Assembly: GCA_963811605.1 (NCBI GenBank) | Contig: CAWESA010000008.1 | Coordinates: 499,091 to 563,090 of the forward strand | DNA: 64,000 bases | From: CAVQLX01 sp963811605 | GTDB taxonomy: Bacteria > Desulfobacterota > Binatia > DP-6 | Direction of reading: 5' to 3' | Shown here: positions 34,611-42,286 of the stretch, piece after piece | Position numbering within the stretch: position 1 is the stretch's first letter | Layout of the letters: each line of letters starts with the position of its first letter | Program-made: the position numbers and the translations under genes | Notes under the pieces: model-generated | What the model saw: the letters and a program-made list of their open reading frames with translations, nothing else | The model's database searches: none | Told to the model about the DNA's origin: nothing

Positions 34611-34808
34611 CGCAGCAGCCGCCGCAGCAGTCCGGAGCCCGTCACGGGCCCCGACGTGTCCACCCGTGTGGACACCGGCCGTGCGCACCGTCCGGCGCGG
34701 TGGACGATCCGGCGACCGGAGCGACCGGCGCCCGCGGCGAGCCGGCGAACGCGTCGCCTCCGGGCTTGCGCGCGGCGAGGGCGGCGACGATCTTGCTACG
34801 GACGGGGC

Positions 34809-36119
34809 ATGACGATGCTGGGTACGTCGCTCAGGCCGGAGGTTCGCTGCAGCACGCACGTGATGCTGCGCCTGCGGCTGTCGCTGCAGGTGCTCCAGGG
34901 CACACGCGCCGAGCTGGCCTCGCTGATCGCGGACGCGATGGCGGAGAATCCCTGTATCGAGGAGCTGCCCTGGGACGGAAGTCCCGCGGGGCGGATCGAT
35001 CACGGGGCGATCGCGCTCGACAGCCTCGCGGCGGGCGCGCCGTCGCTGCTCGACGATCTGACGATGCAGCTGCGCGACGCCTGGTTGTCGCCGGTCGAGC
35101 GGCGGGCCGGCGAGCTCATCATCGGCAACCTGGACGACGACGGCTTCCTCGAGGCGAGCGTGGAGGAGATCGCGGCCCAGGCCGCGGCGGCGGACGTCTC
35201 GATCGTCGAGCGGGTGCTCACGTGCGTCCAGGGCTTCGATCCGCCCGGGATCGCCGCCCGCGATCGAGCGGAGTCGTTCGTCCTCCAGCTGCGCAGGCGC
35301 GGATTCGGCGACGACTCCCTCGCGGTCCGCCTGGTGCGCGAGTACCTGTCCGCGCTCGTGCGCCGGCCGGTCGAGCGCATCGCGGAGGCGCTCGGGGCGT
35401 CGCCGGACGAGGTGCGAGCGGCCGCACGGCTGGTCGCGCGGCTCGATCCGAGCCCGGGACGCCGTGCGCGTGACCTGGCGCCACGCGCCGAGCCCGACGT
35501 CGCCGTCGAGGAGGTGGACGGCGAGGTCGTCGTCACCGTGCACGACGAGGGACTTCCCTGCCTGCGGCTCCGTCCGGTCCACGGCGGCGGGGCGCGCGGC
35601 AAGACATGGCGCCGGGACGCGGAATGGCTGCTGGATGCGCTCGCCCAGCGCCGCGCGACGCTGCACGCGGTCACCACGAGCATCATGCGCGCCCAGCGCG
35701 GCTTCCTCGCCGGCACGGGTACGCTCGAGCCGCTCGTCCTGCGCGAGGTGGCCGCGGAGGTCGGCTGTCACGAGTCGACGGTCAGCCGTGCCGTCGCCGA
35801 CAAGTACGTCGACACGCCGCGCGGCGTCCTGCCCCTGAAGGCGTTCTTCGCACGCCGCACCGCGGCCGGCGACGGTGCGACGGCGGCGCGGGTGAAGCGG
35901 TGCATCGCGGACGTGCTGGCGCGCGAGGACCCGGCCCGGCCGCTCACCGACGATCAGATCATGCGGCACCTGGAGACGGCGCACGTCAGGGTGTCGCGCC
36001 GGACGGTGGGAAAGTATCGCGAGGAGCTGGGCGTGCTGCCCGCGACCCTGCGCCGCCGCGAGGAGCCGCGCTGCGCGACGCCGCGCCACGCCGGAGCCGG
36101 ATCCTCCGACATGTCGTGA
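34809..36119 (+). CDS. rpoN: RNA polymerase sigma-54 factor
   Basis: A 436-aa sigma-54. Region I is seen as the Gln/Leu-rich opening (LRLRLSLQVLQGTRAELASL, MAENPCIEE). The acidic region II is very short. The core-binding domain has LIIGNLDDDGFL and GFDPPGIAARD. The HTH region has LREVAAEVGCHESTVSRAV, and the C-terminal RpoN box reads SRRTVGKYREELGV. It directs transcription from -24/-12 promoters and needs an AAA+ activator, two of which are in this window. It is shorter than the usual 470-500 aa and lies beside a divergent activator rather than the lptB/hpf cluster, so it may be a second paralogue. Confidence 0.93.
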   Translation: MTMLGTSLRPEVRCSTHVMLRLRLSLQVLQGTRAELASLIADAMAENPCIEELPWDGSPAGRIDHGAIALDSLAAGAPSLLDDLTMQLRDAWLSPVERRAGELIIGNLDDDGFLEASVEEIAAQAAAADVSIVERVLTCVQGFDPPGIAARDRAESFVLQLRRRGFGDDSLAVRLVREYLSALVRRPVERIAEALGASPDEVRAAARLVARLDPSPGRRARDLAPRAEPDVAVEEVDGEVVVTVHDEGLPCLRLRPVHGGGARGKTWRRDAEWLLDALAQRRATLHAVTTSIMRAQRGFLAGTGTLEPLVLREVAAEVGCHESTVSRAVADKYVDTPRGVLPLKAFFARRTAAGDGATAARVKRCIADVLAREDPARPLTDDQIMRHLETAHVRVSRRTVGKYREELGVLPATLRRREEPRCATPRHAGAGSSDMS

Positions 36120-36204
36120 GCCGCCGCGTGCTCCGCGGCGTCGCCACGGCTTGCCGGCCGTGCGCGAGGGCGCTCTACTCGCTCGCGAAGGAGAGACGCG
36201 ACGC

Positions 36205-37368
36205 ATGGACTTCGCCATCGCCCGCGAGCACCAGGAGATCATCGAGGCCGTCGACCGTGTCTGCGCCGCTTTCGACGACGCCTACTGGTCGCGCTGCGAT
36301 CAGGAGCACCGCTTCCCGTGGGATTTCTACAACGCGATGGCGAAGGGCGGATGGCTCGGCATCGCCATCCCCGAGCAGTACGGCGGCGGCGGGGCGGGGA
36401 TCGCCGAGTGCGCGCTGGTCCTCAACCGCGTCGCGGCCTCGGGCGCGGCCATGAACGGGTCGTCGGCGCTGCACCTCACCATGTTCGGGCTCAACCCGGT
36501 GGTGAAGTTCGGCAACGAGCGCCTGAAGCAGACGTTCCTGCCGCGCGCGGCCGCGGGCGACCTGCACGTCGCGTTCGGCGTCACCGAGCCCGATGCCGGC
36601 ACCGACACCGGCCGCATCACGACGCGCGCGACCGAGGACGGCGCCGGCGGGTTCATCGTCAGGGGCAAGAAGATCTGGACGACGAAGGCCCTCGAGTCGG
36701 AAGTGGTCCTGCTGCTCGTGCGGACCGATACCGACGAGGCCAACCGGCTGAACGGCCTGACGCTCTTCCTCGCCGATCTCGATCGGCGGTACGCCGACAT
36801 CCGGCCGATCCCGAAGGCCGGGCGCAACGCGGTGGCGAGCTGCGAGGTGTTCTACGACGGGCTGCCGGTCGAGGGCTGGCGCATGGTCGGCGAGCGCGGC
36901 AAGGGCTTCCAGCACATCCTGCACGGGCTCAATCCCGAGCGCATCCTGCTCTCGGGCATGGCCTGCGGCATCGGCGAGGCCGCGCTGCGGCGTGCGGTCC
37001 GCTACGCCACGGAGCGCGTCGTCTTCGGCCGGCCGATCGGCGCCAACCAGTCGATCAGCCATCCGCTGGCCCGGGCCCACATGCAGCTGCGCGCCGCCTA
37101 TCAGATGATGCTGCTGGCCGCCTGGAAGTACGATCAGGGCCTGCCGTGCGGCGAGGAGGCCAACACGGCCAAGTACCTGGCGGCCGAGGCCAGCTACTTC
37201 GCCGCCGACCAGGCCGTGCAGACGCATGGCGGGCTCGGATACGCCACCGAGTATCACGTCGAGCGCTACTGGCGGGAGGCGCGTATCCAGCGTCTGGCGC
37301 CGGTCAGCCAGGAGATGACGTGCAACTTCATCGCGCAGAACGTGCTCAAGCTGCCGCGGAGCTACTAG
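36205..37368 (+). CDS. Acyl-CoA dehydrogenase
   Basis: A 387-aa FAD enzyme that oxidises acyl-CoA thioesters to enoyl-CoA. Family signatures are FGVTEPDAGTDT (FAD/substrate loop), IRGKKIWTT-type KIWTTKA, and near the C-terminus QTHGGLGYATEYHVERYWRE, where FAD contacts lie. The catalytic Glu is expected in the ERILLSGMACG/GGLGY part but cannot be fixed by eye. AAGGAG precedes the ATG. It starts 85 bp after rpoN in the same direction and could be co-transcribed. Confidence 0.92.
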   Translation: MDFAIAREHQEIIEAVDRVCAAFDDAYWSRCDQEHRFPWDFYNAMAKGGWLGIAIPEQYGGGGAGIAECALVLNRVAASGAAMNGSSALHLTMFGLNPVVKFGNERLKQTFLPRAAAGDLHVAFGVTEPDAGTDTGRITTRATEDGAGGFIVRGKKIWTTKALESEVVLLLVRTDTDEANRLNGLTLFLADLDRRYADIRPIPKAGRNAVASCEVFYDGLPVEGWRMVGERGKGFQHILHGLNPERILLSGMACGIGEAALRRAVRYATERVVFGRPIGANQSISHPLARAHMQLRAAYQMMLLAAWKYDQGLPCGEEANTAKYLAAEASYFAADQAVQTHGGLGYATEYHVERYWREARIQRLAPVSQEMTCNFIAQNVLKLPRSY

Positions 37369-37524
37369 GAAAGAGTGCCTTTTCGTGCGCCGCGGCATGC
37401 TGCCGCGTACGGTCGTCCGATTGACGGTCCGGCGCAGCCTTTCTATGGTGCGCGCCGGCCGGGTCGCTGCCTGCGCAAACCCAGACCGTCGGACGTGATC
37501 CCTGGCCGTTCTGTGGAGGTGACG

Positions 37525-38721
37525 ATGGGCCAGCTATTGGCAGCGGTCGTGGTGCGTTCGGCCGGGCCGCTGATCGCGGCGCTCGCGGTGCTGCTGGCGG
37601 CGATGCCGTCGGCCGCCCAGACCGGGAGCGCGCCGATCGACTGGGGTGACGATCCGTCGACCGTGGCGCTGTGGACGTTCAACGGGAACGCCAACAACGT
37701 CTCCAACTCGAGAACCTACTGCAAAGCGGGCGAGGCGGATCTCACGCGGCACAACATCCAATCGGGCGGCCTCACCTTCGACACCGCCAACCGCCGCGAG
37801 GGCAGCGCGTCGATCAGCCTCGACGGAGGGACGACGCTGGCGGCGCAGTCCTCGGTCAACGACACCCGCTGCCTGCGCCAGAGCAGCCCGAACCAGTGGA
37901 CGATGACGTTCTGGCTGCGCAACACGGCACGCAACACGAACACGTCGAGCCCCTTCCCGATGCCGATCTTCAACCGTGACGAGGCGGCGCAGGGCGCGAA
38001 CGCGCTCAACGGCTTCTACGTGACCTACGTCAACAACGGCTCGAACGGGCAGGGCCAGACCTACGCGTGCATGCGGGCGACCAACGGCGGCAGCGACAAC
38101 TGCACCGGCTTCTACGCGGGCGCCTTCGCGCCGAGCCCGAGCTGGCACTTCGGCGCCGTCCAGTACACGGGAAGCGCCCTGCGCTACGCGCTCGAGGCGG
38201 CGGCGTTCCCGGGCGGCGTGACCCAGGCGCTCGGCAGGAATCCCGGCACGTACCCCTTCCAGCTGTCCCACATCGTCGCGCCCGGCGACAACAGCGGCGT
38301 GATCGGCAACGAGGACGAGGTGTGGTGGACGGCGGCCGTGCTGAGCCAGTCGCAGGTGTGCCGCGTGCGGAGCGTGGGTGTGCAGGGCACGGCCGGCTGG
38401 TGCGCGCCCGACGGCACGCACTGGATGTCGTGTAGCTCGGACGCGGACTGCGGCGGCCGCGCGGGCGCCTGCAACACGTCGTTCCCGGGCGTGTATCCGC
38501 AGGCGCGCAACGGGACCTGCGTCGGCTACCTCGGCAAGGGGGTGAGCGCGCCGTCGGGGTGTCAGACGGTCACCGATCTCGGGGCGTGCAACGCCAACCT
38601 GACCGGCTCGGTCCCGCCGCCGCCTCCGACGACGACGACCATCGCCCCGACCACGACGACCACCATCGTCGGCGCGAAGCCGAGCCCGCCCACGCTCCTC
38701 AGCGTCGACCCGCTTCCGTAG
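37525..38721 (+). CDS. Secreted LamG/concanavalin-like protein with Thr-rich tail
   Basis: A 398-aa exported protein (signal SAGPLIAALAVLLAAMPSAAQ). The mature part begins with ALWTFNGNANNVSNS and GSASISLDGGTTLAA, then WTMTFWLRNT, the strand pattern of LamG-type jelly rolls that bind sugars or proteins. A Cys-rich section (CRVRSVGVQGTAGWCAPDG, CSSDADCGGRAGAC) follows. The end is PPPPPTTTTTIAPTTTTTIVG, a linker-like low-complexity tail. GGAGG before the ATG. Probably cell-surface or secreted; ligand unknown. Confidence 0.76.
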   Translation: MGQLLAAVVVRSAGPLIAALAVLLAAMPSAAQTGSAPIDWGDDPSTVALWTFNGNANNVSNSRTYCKAGEADLTRHNIQSGGLTFDTANRREGSASISLDGGTTLAAQSSVNDTRCLRQSSPNQWTMTFWLRNTARNTNTSSPFPMPIFNRDEAAQGANALNGFYVTYVNNGSNGQGQTYACMRATNGGSDNCTGFYAGAFAPSPSWHFGAVQYTGSALRYALEAAAFPGGVTQALGRNPGTYPFQLSHIVAPGDNSGVIGNEDEVWWTAAVLSQSQVCRVRSVGVQGTAGWCAPDGTHWMSCSSDADCGGRAGACNTSFPGVYPQARNGTCVGYLGKGVSAPSGCQTVTDLGACNANLTGSVPPPPPTTTTIAPTTTTTIVGAKPSPPTLLSVDPLP

Positions 38722-38726
38722 CGCGC

Positions 38727-39527
38727 CTAGCGTCCGACGAACTTGGGCGGGCGCTTCTCGAAGAAGGACGCCACCGCCTCGGCGTGGTCCTCGGTGTGGT
38801 GGGCGAGCGCCTGCATCGCGGCCGACAGCTCCATGATGCCGTCGAAGGTCTGGTCGTTCGACTGGCGCAGCAGCGTCTTGGTCATGCGCAGCACGTCGGG
38901 CGGCTGCCGGCAGACGCGCTCCGCGAGCGCGCGCGCCTCCGCCATGAGGCTGGCGGCGGGCACGATCTTCCCCACCAGCCCCCAGGCCAGCGCGGTGGGC
39001 GCGTCGATGGTGTCGGCGGTGTAGAGCAGCTCGGCCGCCCGCGCCATGCCGATCACGCGCGGCAGGAGCCAGGCCCCGCCGTCGCCGGGCACCAGGCCGA
39101 CGCGCAGGAAGGTGGCGCCGAAGATCGCGGTGTCGGCCGCGATGCGCATGTCGGCGAGGCATGCGACGTCGTTGCCGAGCCCGATCGCGGGACCGTTGAC
39201 GGCCGCGATCATGGGGACCTCGATGTCCCACAGGGCGCGCACCATGCGGTGGATGCCGGAGCGATAGTGGTCGCGGATGTGGGCCCCCGGTCCGGAGAAT
39301 CCTCCGCCGCGCTCGCGCATGGCCTTCAGGTTGCCGCCGGCCGAGAACGCCGGCCCGGCGCCCGTGAGGATCACGCAGCGCACCTCGCGATCGCCGTTCA
39401 CCCGCGCCGCGGCCTCGGCGAAGCGGTCGCCGTCGCCGGGCTCGCCGAGGGGGTTGCGGCTCTCGGGCCGGTTGATCGTCAGGGTGACGATCATGCCGGC
39501 CTTGTCGACGAGAAGCGGGTCGCTCAT
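38727..39527 (-). CDS. Enoyl-CoA hydratase/isomerase (crotonase) family protein
   Basis: A 266-aa crotonase. Blocks present: LTINRPESRNPLG, GAGPAFSAGGNLKAM (oxyanion hole) and NGPAIGLGNDVACLADMRIA. The position of the first catalytic Glu of hydratases reads FLRVGLVPGDGG, suggesting an isomerase- or decarboxylase-like variant. The C-terminus FFEKRPPKF is standard. Its ATG overlaps the stop of the SnoaL-like gene, so both are made together, probably in degradation of an acyl- or aromatic-CoA. Confidence 0.9.
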   Translation of the reverse strand: MSDPLLVDKAGMIVTLTINRPESRNPLGEPGDGDRFAEAAARVNGDREVRCVILTGAGPAFSAGGNLKAMRERGGGFSGPGAHIRDHYRSGIHRMVRALWDIEVPMIAAVNGPAIGLGNDVACLADMRIAADTAIFGATFLRVGLVPGDGGAWLLPRVIGMARAAELLYTADTIDAPTALAWGLVGKIVPAASLMAEARALAERVCRQPPDVLRMTKTLLRQSNDQTFDGIMELSAAMQALAHHTEDHAEAVASFFEKRPPKFVGR

Positions 39528-40015
39528 GCGCGCGCCTCCGCCGTCGGACCGGCGTGCGGGCCCTCGCCGACGGTGCGCACGAGCCCGATGCCGTGCATGC
39601 AGTGCGGGCCGCCCCAGTGCTCGACCACCTGCCCGTCGCGCATGCGGAGGATCGCCGTGCCGTTGATGGTGACGCGCGCGCCGGACGGCGGCACGTCGTA
39701 GTAGGGGCCGCCGGTGTGGGTGCCCGAGAGCGTCCAGTGCGACACCACGAGGTCACCCATCTCCAGCAGCAGGTCGACGCGGAACTCCATGTCGGGGAAG
39801 GCCGTGTGCGCCGTCTCCCAGAACCTGAACTCCTGCGGCCGGATGTCGGTGCCGACCGCCGCCGGGTTGATGCGCTCGGTGGCGTGGCTGACGAAGTCGG
39901 GCGCGAAGTACTCGTAGACGGCCTCGTAGTCCCCTGCCGCCATGCGGGCGCTGTACTCGCCGAGGCGGGCGAGGTTGTGCGAGCTGGTGTCCTCGGGGCT
40001 GCGACGGATGATCAT
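39524..40015 (-). CDS. SnoaL-like ester cyclase/polyketide-cyclase family protein
   Basis: A 163-aa NTF2-like protein: MAAGDYEAVYEYFAPDFVSH, FPDMEFRVDLLLEMGDLVVS, TLSGTHTGG and GTAILRMRDGQVVEHW are the SnoaL hallmarks. The pocket His/Asp residues sit in those blocks. Family members cyclise polyketides or act as isomerases, and many have unknown substrates. I use the ATG at 40015 because the extension upstream is unlike coding sequence. It is coupled to the crotonase. Confidence 0.85.
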   Translation of the reverse strand: MIIRRSPEDTSSHNLARLGEYSARMAAGDYEAVYEYFAPDFVSHATERINPAAVGTDIRPQEFRFWETAHTAFPDMEFRVDLLLEMGDLVVSHWTLSGTHTGGPYYDVPPSGARVTINGTAILRMRDGQVVEHWGGPHCMHGIGLVRTVGEGPHAGPTAEARA

Positions 40016-40132
40016 GGCCGCCGACACTACCCGGACGACCGCCGCGCCGACAAGCTCGGAACCGTCATCCCGGGCGGCGCGCCGCCGCGCGCAGCCCACC
40101 CGCCTGGCTGCGAGCGGTCACGTCCCGCACCC

Positions 40133-40492
40133 CTACCGGACGTGCAACGTGCCCCGGTCGAGCGCGGTGCGGCAGTCGCTCAACATGCCGACGAACGCCG
40201 GCGGCACGCCGGCGGCGTCGGTGCGGTAGCCGCCGCGCTGCAGCGCGAGCTGGATCCGGTTGAACTCGTCGAGGTCGTAGCGCGCCTCGGCGTGCTTGAT
40301 GACGCAGCCGCAGAAGGCCTCGCGCACGTCGAGGGGCGCCTCCGGCGACCCCGTCCACAGGGTCTGCACGCACTGGATCCTGAAGTCGACCATGGTCGCG
40401 ATCGGATAGGACGCGTGCGTGAGGCATCCGAGCGCCGTCACGCACAGGGCCAGCCCGATTCGTCGCAGAGCGCGCGGCAACCGGAGACTCAT
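40133..40492 (-). CDS. Small lipoprotein, unknown
   Basis: A 119-aa predicted lipoprotein (IGLALCVTALGC) with a mature domain carrying three more Cys (FRIQCVQTLW, AFCGCVIKHAEARYDLDEFN and SDCRTAL) and helix-rich composition. It starts 11 bp after the giant operon's last gene and in the same direction, so it may be the final gene of that operon. No family recognised. Confidence 0.65.
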   Translation of the reverse strand: MSLRLPRALRRIGLALCVTALGCLTHASYPIATMVDFRIQCVQTLWTGSPEAPLDVREAFCGCVIKHAEARYDLDEFNRIQLALQRGGYRTDAAGVPPAFVGMLSDCRTALDRGTLHVR

Positions 40493-40502
40493 CGCCCGGC
40501 CG

Positions 40503-42284
40503 CTAGCGCCGGTCAAGGACGTCGAACCGCAATCCGCTCGCGCCTTCGCCGCGGCCCACGACCTTGCGCCGGCCGATCCACAGCAACGACCGCCCGTCGA
40601 ACCAGCGTGCAAACTGGAAGGCGCGCTCGACGATGGCGCCCTCGCGCGGCACCTCCTCCTCCTCGATGCGGAGCGGCGGCTCGGCCTCGGGAGCCTGATC
40701 CGGGTCCGAGCGCAGGAGGACGCCCTTCGGGTGGATCGCGCGGCGCCGGCCGTCGAGCTCGGTGCGGAGGAGGGCTCGACGCTCGAGCTGGATGACGGGA
40801 TCCGTTCCGGGATCGCTGCCGTCCGCCGGCACCGGGACGAACGGGATCCAGTGCTCCGGCACCGACGTCGCCAGCCGGTAGACGAGCTGCGCGTCGACCG
40901 GCGGACCGCTCACCTGCTGCTGCGCCGCACGGCGCGACGATTCGGTGCCGCGATCGTACGCGTCGCCGGAGACGCCCTGGACGCGCCGCTCGACGCCCCA
41001 GGTCATGTTCGCCATCTCGTCGCGGAAGAGCGCGACCTGCTCGATCGGCTCGCCGGCGATGGTCTGCGCCAGGGTGGGCGGCAGGAGGAACCAGTCGCGC
41101 CCCGCCGGATCGCCCGCGAGCGCGAACAGCGACCAGGGCGCGCCCCCCGCGGAGCGCGACCGCCCCACCGACGTGACCACGCCGAAGGTGTCGCGCACGG
41201 CCAGGTCGGTGACGTGGAAGAGCGAGCCGACTGGCAGGCGCACGGGGACGATGAACCAGTCGTTGCCGTAGATGAGCGCGAACTCGACCAGCAGCAGGCG
41301 CGCCAGGTCGGTCGGGCCGGCGCCGATGGCGCCGAAGTGCACCGCGGCGTCCTCGAACTCCCAGAAGCGGTCGGCCGGCTTGCCGTGGTACTCGACGGGC
41401 GACGGCAACGTCGGCGCGAGCTGGAGGGTGGCCGTGGCGCCCGGCACGGGCGATGCGGCGGCGGCGTCGACCGAGTACCAGTCGAGCGTGCCGTCGGCGT
41501 ACTCGTCGGCGACCAGGCCGAGCGCCGGCGCGGAGGCCGCGAAGGCGTACTCGAGACGGCGCGGGTTCCACGACTCGCTCGCGCCGGCGTCCGCGACGCT
41601 GGCGTCGTACCACGTCGCCCAGCGCCGCAGGACGTCGAGCGCCTTCGTCCTCGACGCGGCGGGGATGGCGGGCGACCGCGGCAGCGCGGTGAGGTGGCCG
41701 CTCGCATCGCGCAGCGGCGCCAGCGCGGCCATCAGCGCCCGGCCGTCGAGCGCGCGTCCGGCGACGAGGGCCGCCCAGTCGTCGCCGGCGTCGTCCGCAC
41801 CGGCATCGTCGCCGCCCGCGACGTCGAGCGGATAGGCGGCGATGAAGGCATCGCGCAGCGCGTCCAGCCCGGCGTCCGAGAGCATGCGCTGGAGGTGCTG
41901 GCCGGCCTCGGCCGCCAGCCGCGGATGACGGGCGCGCACGGGCTCCTGCTCGACGGCGACCTCGAGCGGCAGCGCGTCGGCCGAGTAGTCGCGGGCGCGC
42001 GCGGCGGCGTCGGGTCCGGTCGGTCCGGGAAGGTACCGCGACAGGGGCGCGCGGTCGCCGGCGACGCGGACGTCGATCGGCGTGCCCGCGTCCTCGCCGG
42101 CGAACTCGAGGAACTGCCATTGCCGGCACAGCAGCCAGAGCGGATCGGCGACCCCGGCCTGGAGGGCGGGCTCCAGGTCCGCCGACAGCGGCAGCGGCTC
42201 GAGGCGCGTCCAGGTGTTGACCGCCGGGGTCACGGGACGGTCGGGGAACGCGATGGTGGCGCCGGTGACGACGAAGGTCGGCAT
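40503..42284 (-). CDS. Giant-operon protein E, unknown (593 aa)
   Basis: The fifth product of the operon, without signal peptide or membrane segment. It opens with TWTRLEPLPLSADLEPALQA and DPLWLLCRQWQFLEFAGEDAG, a block I associate with widely scattered uncharacterised bacterial proteins. The middle has NDWFIVPVRLPVGSLFHVTD and LLVEFALIYGN. The C-terminus is acidic then basic (RIEEEEVPREGAIVERAFQF). Its ATG lies two bases after the stop of protein D. No catalytic motif seen. Conserved-looking aromatic blocks suggest a structural or binding role (inference). Confidence 0.84.
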   Translation of the reverse strand: MPTFVVTGATIAFPDRPVTPAVNTWTRLEPLPLSADLEPALQAGVADPLWLLCRQWQFLEFAGEDAGTPIDVRVAGDRAPLSRYLPGPTGPDAAARARDYSADALPLEVAVEQEPVRARHPRLAAEAGQHLQRMLSDAGLDALRDAFIAAYPLDVAGGDDAGADDAGDDWAALVAGRALDGRALMAALAPLRDASGHLTALPRSPAIPAASRTKALDVLRRWATWYDASVADAGASESWNPRRLEYAFAASAPALGLVADEYADGTLDWYSVDAAAASPVPGATATLQLAPTLPSPVEYHGKPADRFWEFEDAAVHFGAIGAGPTDLARLLLVEFALIYGNDWFIVPVRLPVGSLFHVTDLAVRDTFGVVTSVGRSRSAGGAPWSLFALAGDPAGRDWFLLPPTLAQTIAGEPIEQVALFRDEMANMTWGVERRVQGVSGDAYDRGTESSRRAAQQQVSGPPVDAQLVYRLATSVPEHWIPFVPVPADGSDPGTDPVIQLERRALLRTELDGRRRAIHPKGVLLRSDPDQAPEAEPPLRIEEEEVPREGAIVERAFQFARWFDGRSLLWIGRRKVVGRGEGASGLRFDVLDRR

Positions 42285-42286
42285 GC

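Noticed and set aside
38620..38720. Thr/Pro repeats in the LamG-like protein as a DNA tandem repeat element
   Set aside because: They are in frame at the protein end and read as a linker or surface tail rather than a separate repeat.
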